In this document: one piece after another, positions 38,078 to 52,005 of the stretch
Layout: each line of letters begins with the position of its first letter
How positions within the stretch are numbered: position 1 is the stretch's first letter
Source of the DNA: Ianthella basta
Lineage: Eukaryota; Porifera; Demospongiae; Verongiida; Ianthellidae
Direction of reading: 5' to 3'
DNA length: 64,000 nucleotides
NCBI GenBank assembly: GCA_964019415.1
Contig: OZ025880.1
Location: forward strand, 6,148,585-6,212,584
Position numbers and translations under genes: made by a program
The notes under the pieces: generated by a model
Databases searched by the model: none
What the model saw: only the letters and a program-made list of their open reading frames with translations
What the model was told of the DNA's origin: nothing

Positions 38078-40318
38078 ATGGAAGCTGTTACTCGAAAGAA
38101 GCACCAGGTGACCGCTCGACAGGCCAGCGGGCAGGACTGGACTTCACGTGCGGCGACAGGACCGAAACATCTAGGCACAGCTAGCGAAAGGTACTATATG
38201 TAGCTTCGCAGGATATACTGGAGTGGAGATGCCTTCCTTTGACCATCAGTAGCTAGCTATAGCTAGCTAGCTGTTGTAGCTATTGTGTTGTATGAACATG
38301 ACTTTCAGGTTAACTAGCTACCTCGAAAAGCAGCACTTTGGCTTATAGCCTCACTGTCATGCTTCTTTGCAGTTGTAGAAGACCAAGTTTTCGTCACTCT
38401 ACCTCCTTATCGCTGCCTCCCATTGGTAACGTGGGTGGTGAAGCCTCCTCAGGGCCTCCCACCACAGGCTGCCGACGTGGGACACCGCACCCAGCTGCAG
38501 GCTCTGCACATGGTGCTGCATTGAGCACTGAACACCCTAGCAAGTGGGCAGCCCCATCAACTCACACTACAGGTGAGCCATCCATACACTGCAACCATGT
38601 ATTTATGCATAATTTTGCAAGTTGAGTCATGAGACAAGCTTATTGCCCTACTTGGGTGGGTGGGCTGGGAAACACAATCATGCTCATATGCATGCTCTAT
38701 ATAGGTCAGCTGAGCTCATGGTGTGGAGTCATGTGACGAGCTTAAGCTTGCCCTACTTGGGTGGGCTGAGGAAACTGCAAGCATGCTCTTGCTCTATAAT
38801 TTATATAGTCAACTGAGCTTGTGCTAACACTCCCACAGCTCTTTTCAAATTCACACTTACAATATGCATGTGTTGCTATTTGATTGCTCAATCCCAAGGG
38901 GCAAGCTTGTGCCACTCTCTTGCTGTCCGTGTGTATGCATGCAATCTGCAGGCAATGAAAAGCTGTCCAGTGCAGAAGCAGTTGCACCTGCTGCCAAACC
39001 TACTCCAGCACTGGCTGCTGCCAAAGGCAAGACTGGACTGAAGCGGTTTCGCCGCATGGCTCGCATTATTGCCAGCCAACTCCACTGGACCAAGGACCTT
39101 GTGCGAGAAGCTGAAGAGCATTTGAAGGCCTTTGTGGTGCCCAATCACGGCGATGGAGGGGAGGACCTATCGTTTAATGTTCATGCATTCAAGCGGGACA
39201 TTCAACCAAAGACAGGGATTTCCAGCCGAGTGAAGGCAATGTTGATCAAAAATGGTTGGGAACGTACTGAAGAAGAGCTCACTGTAATTGCACGGGTCCT
39301 CAGCTATCTGAAGTGCTTCTCTAGGTACTCCAGCTATGTGAAGAAGGAACTAGCAAAAATTGTTACCTTTCAGTCTTTTGAGCAGGGAAGAGTGGTTGTG
39401 CGACAGGGAGATATAGGTTTCAGCTACTACTTCATCATTCAGGGTAGCGTTTTTGTAGAAGTGCAAGACAAGGATGCAAAAGTAGGTAGCAACCACATTA
39501 TTGGGGAACTGGGTCCAGGTGCTTCGTTTGGAGAACTGGCATTGATCAACCAAGATTCACGGAGGAGAGCCACGATTGTCTGCAAGGAAAACTGTGAGTT
39601 TCTTATAGTTGATAAACCCAACTTTGACATAATCCTTCGCATTGATCATGAGAATGAATGGGAAACCAGACAAAACTTCTTCAGCACTCATCCCATCTTC
39701 CAGAATTGGGAAGAGAGCCAACTCAGCTACCTGACAGAGACCAGCGTCAGTGAAGAATATAATCCTGGCTCTGTGATCATGACTGACTTGCACAAACCCA
39801 ATGATTTCGTTCATTTTATCATGAAAGGACGCTGCAAAATTGTACAGGCTGTCAAACTGCCAAAGAAATTGGAGCTTCCTGAAATCTCAGATAAAGCGAG
39901 CAAGGTTGCAACACATAGTAGAACTAGAGTGGAAGACAGGACAGCTCATGATCACTCCACAACAAAGTGGTGGATGCTCCGAACCCTCACTCCTGGTGAC
40001 TACTTTGGTGTGGGTGAAGGTGATCCCACAATATCGGTGGTTGCAGATGAGGTGAAGGTGGAGTGCCTTAAAGTGAGACGTCTTCTTCTAATGAAGCATG
40101 ACAGAGGCAAACTGCTTGCTACATTGCAGAGGGAGGCAGCAAAACACTACCCTCAATTCACTGAAAGCTACTCCAAATACGCCGATGGTGTTAAGTGGAG
40201 ACAGTACAAGACTACCCTGGTGAAAGAGATTGCCAAGACAAACAAGAAAGACCATCCGACTGCTCTCAAGGATGTGCCAAAGATTTTGGTGTTGGAATCT
40301 CCGAGACTCTACCGTTAA
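38078..40318 (+). CDS. CNBD2-like protein with two cyclic-nucleotide-binding domains, 559 aa
   Basis: Three exons in one frame: 38078-38190, 38373-38572 and 38952-40318, with matching phases 2 and 1 and GT-AG borders. The first 150 or so residues are Ser/Pro-rich and variable. CNB-A lies at about 220-335, with QGDIGFSYYFIIQGSVFV and a phosphate-binding-cassette-like FGELALINQDSRRRATI. CNB-B lies at about 350-500, with FIMKGRCKI and GDYFGVGEGDP, but its cassette lacks the Arg-Ala-Thr element. The layout resembles animal CNBD2-type proteins, whose known role is in sperm; ligand binding here is unproven. The cassette of CNB-A is one residue longer than in PKA. It stands directly downstream of TRAF and upstream of a paralogue at 41165. 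Truncated copies lie at 51162 and 63190. Confidence 0.78.
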
Positions 40319-41164
40319 GGGCATACTTCATGGTGTAGGCAATGTACATTAGTGTGCATACAACTTCCTGTGTGTGCATGAGACTTCACCTCTCAAGTAC
40401 ATTGTTTACGTACCTCACTAAATGTAGTTTTAACCTTCAGTTGGTCATGTTTAACCAAATGAAGAAGATGCTAAAGGGTCAAGGTGATGGGCTCATGCAT
40501 GCAGACCTATGCCTAGCATGACTGTGCATGCCTCTTCATTGGGTGCAAGGCTCTCACTGCCGCTGTGTTCGTACACATTCTGCTATCATTATGCATGGTA
40601 AACACACAATAGTGGCTGTATTATTAGCTATAGGTTAGCATCTCCATGCCTGCATGCAGATGCCCGGCCCATTCCTGAGGCCTAGAGAACTATGTGTTGT
40701 CTGCTTGCAACCTCAGTGGGTCTCCCATGCTCCCACTTGACCTTTCCAGAGTGGTGACTCATCACTTCCTAATATTGCTTTGTGCATCATTCCTGTGGTA
40801 GTGTTTAATGTGATATGCTTTAAATAGGTCCCACTACATCAGTGGTTCCCAGGCCACTTGTCTCCTACTGCAAAAGAGCAACAAATTGCATCTTGCTGCT
40901 GTTGAACTCAGCCTTTTCTCCAAGACAGCCTGAGGCCATTGTGGGGAGGGGCTGTAACTCCCAAATGGACTTGGGTATGCTAAGTGTGCAGCTGCATAGT
41001 TCCAAATTGTATACTCCTGTGTAAACACTTGGAACCACAAATAAGGGGCAGTTTTGGAGTCTTAAGTAGGTAGGCGGGGCAGCATTTAAGTGGTGTCGAA
41101 TTACTGACGCTGCAGAAATTGCAGAGCAGTAGCAAGTGCGAAGCAAGCGGCACACTGGTGAGCC
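40319..41164 (+). promoter_or_regulatory. Intergenic and 5' flank of the second CNBD2-like gene
   Basis: From about 40730 this flank is repeated at 51510-52005 and 63490-63973, down to gcagaaattgcagagcagta gcaagtgcgaagcaag just before the ATG. Conservation in all three blocks, with a ggcggggcagcatttaag stretch near 41075-41092, makes it the likely core promoter. No clear TATA box. Confidence 0.45.
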
Positions 41165-42451
41165 ATGGCTTATCGCCGTCGTAGCAGTCGCATGTCGATC
41201 ACTCCACTTCCAGAGCTTCCAGGAAAGTCCCTCGCAGCTCCATCTGGGCCTAAGGAACCCCTCTCATTTGATCCCAAAGCGTACAAGAGAGACGTCTTAC
41301 CAGAATCGGGGATATCCGACAGAGTGGTGGAAGCTCTGCAGAAAGAGAAAAGCAGCCGTACGAAGGAAGATTTATCGGCTATATACTGTCTGATCATCAA
41401 CCTGCCCGGTCTGTTTCCAAAGCAATTTTCTTCCTTCTCCCAGTACGTCAAGAAAGATCTTGCAAAGATTCTGTCGTTCGAACAGAGAGACAAAGGAGAT
41501 GTGGTAGTGCAGCAAGGCGAAAAGGGGTACACCTTTTACGTGATCGTCTTTGGCACCGCCTACGTGGCCGTGGAATCAGAGGAGGTTGATCCAGAGAGCG
41601 GGATGACTGCTCCGTGTAACCGAATTGTAGCGACACTCAAGGCGGGCAAAAGTTTCGGAGAAATCGCTCTCCTTAGCGAGGATTCGTTACGACGGGCAAC
41701 AGTAGTGTGTAAGGAGTACTGCGAGCTCGTGACAATAAGCAAGGCCGACTTTGACCGGGTGGTTCGAGGACATTATGACCAAGCGATCAAAACCAAGAAA
41801 GATTATTTTGCTCAGCACAGCCTCTTCCAGAGCTGGAAAGACGAGCAACTCGATCTCTTGGCTAAAACAAGTGACACTGAAGAGTTTGGCCCTGACGCTG
41901 TCATCCAGCAAGGCCTGAACCAAGGCAGTGATGGAGCCGGCTATGTCTACTTCATCCTAAAAGGCCGCTGCAAGGTTGTGCAACCAGTTCAAAGTGTCAG
42001 CCACACACAGCCTGGCCTCAACAAGCCCAGGAGGAGTGGAAGTTGGGGTGGATCCACTTACTCTTCAGCAGTATCTTCACCATCAAAACAAAGATGGTGG
42101 CATCTGCGCACACTGGAAGCCGGTGACTACTTTGGAGTAGGAGAGGGAGACTCTACAATGTCAGTGCTAGCAGACTTGAAGGTGGTGTGCATCAAGGTGC
42201 AGGCAGTTACTTTGCATAAACTTGAGAAGGGAAAAATTGAGAGATTGCGACAATTAGCATCTCGATACTACCCAACACTTGAGCAGCGCCGCATCCTGTA
42301 TACGGAGTACGTTCATTGGACCAATTACAAAATGGCTGAGGTTATCCGAGTTGCACAGATGAAGAGAAAACCTCACCCAACAAAACTGAGAGATGTGCCC
42401 ACGGTACTGGTTAAGCAATCCCCTGCTCATTACTACCCCATTAGCTGCTGA
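41165..42451 (+). CDS. Second CNBD2-like protein, 428 aa, single exon (block 1 copy)
   Basis: Starts MAYRRRSSRMSITPLPELPG. CNB-A lies at about 85-205, with VVQQGEKGYTFYVIVFG and cassette FGEIALLSEDSLRRATV at about 165. CNB-B lies at about 218-375, with FILKGRCKVV and GDYFGVGEGDSTMSV, and lacks the Arg of a functional cassette. The end (LVKQSPAHYYPISC) resembles the end of the neighbouring gene (LVLESPRLYR), suggesting that this is the ancestral terminus. The start is kept in three blocks. Adjacent and same-strand to the 38078 gene, it arose by local duplication and lacks the Ser/Pro-rich N-terminal exons. It could bind cyclic nucleotide through CNB-A only. Confidence 0.82.
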   Translation: MAYRRRSSRMSITPLPELPGKSLAAPSGPKEPLSFDPKAYKRDVLPESGISDRVVEALQKEKSSRTKEDLSAIYCLIINLPGLFPKQFSSFSQYVKKDLAKILSFEQRDKGDVVVQQGEKGYTFYVIVFGTAYVAVESEEVDPESGMTAPCNRIVATLKAGKSFGEIALLSEDSLRRATVVCKEYCELVTISKADFDRVVRGHYDQAIKTKKDYFAQHSLFQSWKDEQLDLLAKTSDTEEFGPDAVIQQGLNQGSDGAGYVYFILKGRCKVVQPVQSVSHTQPGLNKPRRSGSWGGSTYSSAVSSPSKQRWWHLRTLEAGDYFGVGEGDSTMSVLADLKVVCIKVQAVTLHKLEKGKIERLRQLASRYYPTLEQRRILYTEYVHWTNYKMAEVIRVAQMKRKPHPTKLRDVPTVLVKQSPAHYYPISC

Positions 42452-44545
42452 TCTTATTTCAGACTTGTGCCATGCACAGTGTAGCCACCATTGCTTGTTG
42501 CGTGATGTCCAACATGTATGATAACACTGCATTTACTTAATTATTTAATGTACAGAAATTGTAAATGTATTATTTATATGCATGGCTGAATTTTTATTGC
42601 GCATTATGGTCTTATATATATTATATGCTCAACCATTAATTTGTATGTGACTGCCATTTACAGTGGCATGCACCTAAGTGTGCATAGCATGAAGGAGCAT
42701 GCATGCACGCAATACATTAAATTAGGACAGCATTACGCAACTCTCACTGTCTGGTATCCCTGACATCATGGGGCCAATCAATTGCATCCAAATGCAGCCA
42801 AGGGCCCTTAGGTATAAATATACAGGCTTTGCATTCTATGGTACTCAATCGTGATCATATCTGCAGGTCTATAGAGGAATGAATCCATGTAATGCAGGTT
42901 CTGTATGCAGTATATAGAAGTGAATCAATTAATGCTGAACTGCGCACGCACATATATTGAACAGCTCTCTTTGTCCAGCATGCATTTGTGTCACATGCAT
43001 ATTTTGAGTAATGACGGGCATGGTGAATGTAGATTTCACTGATAATCACGTGCATGGTATCATGCATGACTGAAGCAGAATATGCATGTGCACTATGTAC
43101 ACTCTCACTCACATGATTATGCTTGCTCAGCTCATGTAGCAGCTGCAGATGTGCAATGATGATTGATGCTGCACGGTCAGCACATGTTTAAGCTAAAATA
43201 ATGTAGTGCAACCTGTAATTATATTATATGGAATTCAACCTATATTTAGTAACCTGAAAAGCACATCCAGTAAATAATGTTCATGATCTATAGATCTGTC
43301 GGGTAATAGTATTCACAATCATCTGTTTGCCAAGCATGCACACTTACAGAGACACTTACTCTTTTGCTATAATTTATACATGTCATGCACTTTTGGAAAA
43401 CTACGAATACCACATTATAACAGGGGAATAAATTTTCCATATGGAGTTTAGCTACATTTGTGATTTTGCATTTCAACCAAACAAGTATAAATTTCACAAT
43501 GTCACACAGAAAGCATGCATATGCACAGTACAATCATACATGCTGGGTGTGTCTGCATGGCCATGAGCTATCCATGTACGTATAATTGTATATATGTGCA
43601 TGCATGTCCGCACTGCACAGAATGAGTTGTGAGCATCATCATACACTGAAATGTGTGAGTACATATAACATGCTCCATAGTCAAAGACATAATTGAGTGA
43701 CAATACTACACTAGTACAACAATCGTCATGTGAATAAAAAACAAGCCACCAAATGCCAGCACAAATGGACACAGAATTATAATACTACGGCAGTACACAC
43801 TAACTACACAGACCATGACTGACTTGCGCTATATTGCACATGCCACCAACCTGCCTACATTCTTGCTACGTATACCCAGTTAGTCATTCTGTATCTGCAT
43901 CCCTTAGCAAGCCGGGACATGTACATGGAATGACACCTATAGCTGTGTCAACAGACCAGCTGCAAACATCAGCCAACGGATATAAAAGCACACACAAATA
44001 GCACTAAGTCTCGCTCTACTAATAGTCACAGTTTACAGATTTATCTGCGCAGGTATATATGCTGCTGACACTAACTATAGTGCGGGGCACATTAATCCTC
44101 AACTACAAATTCAAATTATACTTCAATTGTACTTTCAGGAGCCCTTGATCGAGATCTATCCCTGGCCTCATATCTTGACCCTGAATGAGGTGGCAATACA
44201 TATATATTCCATGCATGTACTTATAGCTTATGTTTATAATACAAAATATTATGAATAATAATACTGGTTATATATACAGTGCAGTTGCATGCACTGCAAT
44301 TTCATTCCCCTGCATCATTGGGTACGCCCCAGGGGATGTTACATGATGTAATACAAATATTCACCGCAGTGGCCATAAATATCATGCATATAATTAATAC
44401 AGGTATGCCAATCAGTCCCTGCTGTCCGCCCACAACTTAATTGATTGTTGCTGATGATAGCTATGGAATATGCATAGCATACGCAGACATGGACAGTTCT
44501 TACAATAACAATCTCAAGCAACCAGACAGGACTATAAACAATACA
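42452..44545. other. Intergenic region, nothing recognised
   Basis: AT-rich sequence with many tgcatgca steps and no coding signal. It lies between the end of the CNBD2-like gene and the converging NSUN6 gene. In block 2 this interval is replaced by the ZU5-Death exons and flanks (53255-57600); homology to block 2 resumes near 44405. Confidence 0.6.
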
Positions 44546-49023
<4,478 letters not shown>

Positions 49024-49258
49024 ATCTATTGCAGGAGTGTAGTGCATAAACAGTTTGAAGGTGCTCCAATATGATGTCACTACAGGGCAAAGAACAATCT
49101 GTAATGATACATACAACATACACCAATAATGACATGTCCTTCAGGTAGAAATATTAAATGCACCCACTGCAGCAGCAGAAAACAGCCCTTTGCACTTTAC
49201 ATTCCCCTATGTAGCATACTTGAAGTACTACACTCACACTATTTAAGGTAATTGCTTT

Positions 49259-49504
49259 CTACAGTTCCTTGCTTGAGTCCTCCTTTGTGTTGGTCTGAGG
49301 GTGAGGTCTGATCTTTGGCACAAAAGCTGGTCCAAACCTCTTCTCCCTCTCCTCTCTCCGCTTGTCCAGGTACGGTCGCGACAGGTTGAAGGCGATTGCA
49401 CCTAACAGTATCAGACCGAACCACACTCCCGATATGATGCCCACACGTCTTATCCTCAGCCTCAGTTCTGGCTCCAAATCATGATACCGCTTGTCGCCCG
49501 CCAT
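49259..49504 (-). CDS. 81-aa single-pass membrane protein of unknown family (copy 1)
   Basis: The single-exon product starts MAGDKRYHDLEPELRLRIRR. A hydrophobic segment VGIISGVWFGLILLGAIAF (about residues 21-39) is followed by a strongly basic KRREEREKRFGP stretch. It has no signal peptide cleavage site and looks like a small integral membrane protein, possibly of mitochondria or ER, but I cannot name a family. The ATG has a strong context (caagATGGcgg). It is on the same strand as NSUN6, with about 235 bp between its stop and the NSUN6 start, and no AATAAA is visible in that gap on this strand. The copy at 62386-62631 encodes a nearly identical protein, indicating purifying selection or recent duplication. 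Confidence 0.75.
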   Translation of the reverse strand: MAGDKRYHDLEPELRLRIRRVGIISGVWFGLILLGAIAFNLSRPYLDKRREEREKRFGPAFVPKIRPHPQTNTKEDSSKEL

Positions 49505-49584
49505 CTTGACATGGTCACGTGGTACGTACATCTATATTCAGGTTAAAGTACCGTTGGGGGATTCCAAACCGACCAACCAAGATA

Positions 49585-49739
49585 GGGGTTCCGAACACGG
49601 CGCCTCTTTTCACCTGTATGCAGTGGAAACCGCTTCCTTTTTGTACGCAGCAAGCGCAGGAATCAATGTGTTGGCTGACGCAGTGAGAAGCTGTTCCTTC
49701 GAGTACAGGCCGAAAGCGGCGCCGTGTTCGGAACCCCCC
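49585..49739. mobile_element. 155-bp MITE with perfect 20-bp termini and TA target duplication
   Basis: ggggttccgaacacggcgcc at the left end is the exact inverse of ggcgccgtgttcggaacccc at the right end, with two extra C at the right. TA flanks both sides (49583-49584 and 49740-49741). It lies less than 100 bp from the start of the 81-aa membrane protein gene, in its likely promoter region. It is absent from the equivalent position in block 2 (after 62631). Confidence 0.85.
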
Positions 49740-50293
49740 TACTTTACCTGAGTACCTGAGTACCAGTTCCGTTCTGTTTGATGCTTCGTCTCTCAGCGAT
49801 GTGGCTCTCCTTGTACGCAGTGTTAGACATGAAGTGTTGCTTTCTTTGACTTTCTTTGAATGCTGCAATGTAATTAGTCATAACGGTAACCTGGTGTGTA
49901 ATGAACACGGAGAACATCTCTTTTGATTGGTGATTAGACTTGCAGAAGGCAGGGCCCATTGTATTTGAGGTGGGTATACCTCTACACTGAGTCATTGCCA
50001 GTGGGATGTAGCACAAGTTTAGACAGGCTGTGGTCAATGGTGATAATCAGACTGGTGCTGTGGTGGATATCGTTGACTGGTGCAACCACAGACTTCAATT
50101 GTATACGTATACACCTTTGTCCCAGACAAACTATATACCCGTAGGATATGGCGTGTGCAGTCATTGGTGAAGGTGGTTTGAGTCTTCCACATATATCATG
50201 CATCTTGCTCTTGCTCTACACCTGCATTCTCAAAGTCTGCACCCTCATTCCCTCACCCCACACCCTCATCCCCCACTCCACATCCTCCTCCAG

Positions 50294-50368
50294 ATGCAGA
50301 GGTATCTGTCTGTGGAGTGTAAAACTACTCAATCCTGCCCTTACACATCACTGGGATGCCAAGCTCAG
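50294..50368 (+). pseudogene. Orphan TRAF zinc-finger exon (block 2)
   Basis: The 75-bp exon is bounded by ctccag and gtcagt, the same length and phase as TRAF exon 5 (34421-34495). It encodes MQRYLSVECKTTQSCPYTSL GCQAQ, with the CPYxxLGC zinc-finger motif. Flanking intron sequence (50010-50885) matches 34080-35640. No other TRAF exon occurs in block 2: the MATH exon and everything to 38825 of block 1 is missing. Confidence 0.8.
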
Positions 50369-50564
50369 GTCAGTGGTACACTGGGTTTCATCACACTGCC
50401 TTTAATACAACTGTGTTACAGCTACTGTGTTTAAACATACACACATATGCTATGTGCACTCACATCAACTAATAGCACTAATACGTATACACAGAATCCC
50501 AGAGGTGAGGGTCACATGGCAGTCATGTGACCATGTACTATATTCCTGTGCTGTAAACAAACTA

Positions 50565-50741
50565 CAGCGAAACCCGCTAAATGTCTGCATCTATAGAATT
50601 GACCACCTTAAAAATAAGACCGCTTTGGTTTAATCCCAAATCCATGTATACATGAATTATGGCTCTCAGAATTAAGACCACCTCAAAAATAAGACCATTT
50701 TTCATGGTCCAGATGGTGGTGTTATCTCTGAGGTTCCACTG
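50565..50741. mobile_element. 177-bp MITE with CAGNGNAACC termini
   Basis: cagcgaaacccgctaa at the left and ctctgaggttccactg at the right are inverted termini. Internally, ccaccttaaaaataagacc is repeated as ccacctcaaaaataagacc. It occupies the position in the duplicated TRAF intron where block 1 carries the unrelated 34685-35480 element. Confidence 0.7.
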
Positions 50742-51161
50742 TGTCTCATAAAGTAGTGCTATGCAATAATGGTGACTTTGTGATTATAATACTGCTGAAA
50801 CTGCACTGGACCTAGCTGTCATGCTTGCATCCAGTGCAAGCACTGGGAATGACAGAAGCATCCTAATCCCAACCCAAATGGTATGGGTAGTCAGCGAATC
50901 AGTAGCTATCTGAGAGTGTTTGACCCAAAACATTGCACAAGACTGCCACCCTGAGCAATTCTTCAGGGCTAGCTGTGCAGCACCATGCAAGTATGTTAGC
51001 CATTTTGGTGATAGTGAGAGAAGTATGTTAACACTCCCACAGCTCGAGCTTTTCAAATTCACACATGCAATATGCATGTGTTGTTACTAGACGGCCAAAT
51101 CCCAAAGTGCAAACTTGCATCCCTCTCTTGCCGTCCTTCTGTGTATGCATGCAATCTGCAG

Positions 51162-51500
51162 GCAATGATAAGCTGTTCAGTGCAGAAGCAGGTGCACCTG
51201 TTGCCAAACCTACTCTGGATGGCTGCTGCCAAAGGCAAGATTGGACTCAAGAGATTGGCTTGCATTTTTGCAAGCCAACTCCACTGGACCAAGGACCTTG
51301 TACGGGAAGCTGAAGAGCATTTGAAGACCTTTGTTGTGCCCAACCACGCCGGCGATGGAGGGAGGACCTATCATTTATTGTTCATGCATTCAAGCGGGAC
51401 ATTCAACCAAAGACAGGGAATTCCAGCCGAGTGAAGGCAATGGTGATTAAAAATGGTTGGGAACGTACTGAAGAAGAGCTCACTGTAATTGCACGGGTTC
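51162..51500 (+). pseudogene. CNBD2-like gene (38078 type), truncated and frameshifted (block 2)
   Basis: Begins at a retained acceptor (tctgcag) with GNDKLFSAEAGAPVAKPT, equivalent to exon 3 of the 38078 gene. It then suffers indels after aaacctactc and after HAGDGG. Homology ends at gcacgggt (39300 in block 1) and jumps to sequence matching about 40,740, deleting roughly 1.4 kb that held both CNB domains. The 5' exons are also absent. Confidence 0.85.
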
Positions 51501-52005
51501 ACATGCTCTTTCCAGTGAGGTGACTTATCACTTCCTAATTTTGCTTTTGTGCAGTGTATATATATAGTAGCACCATTCCTGTGGTATAGTGTGTAATGTG
51601 ATACACTTAATTAAACAGGTACCACGATATCAGATGGTTTCCTGCCTGGTTGTCTCCTATATACTGTGTAGGCGTGCAGGAGGAAACTAAAGGACCTCAG
51701 GGGAGCATCTTTGTTGCAGATGGATGACATTTTCTACAAGACAGCCTGAGGCAATATAGGAGGGGCTGCAATGGCACTAATGCAACTCCCAAATGGACTT
51801 GAGTATATTATTATGCTCGGCTTGCAACTGCGCAGTTCCAAATTGTATACACCTGTGTAAACACGTGGAACCTCAAATATGGAGCAGCTTATAATTAGAT
51901 AGCTGAGTAGGTGGGGCAGCATTTAAGTTAGTGGCGTCGGATTACTGGCGCTGCAGAAATTGCAGAGCAGTAGCAAGTGCGAAGCAAGCGACACACTGGT
52001 GAGCC

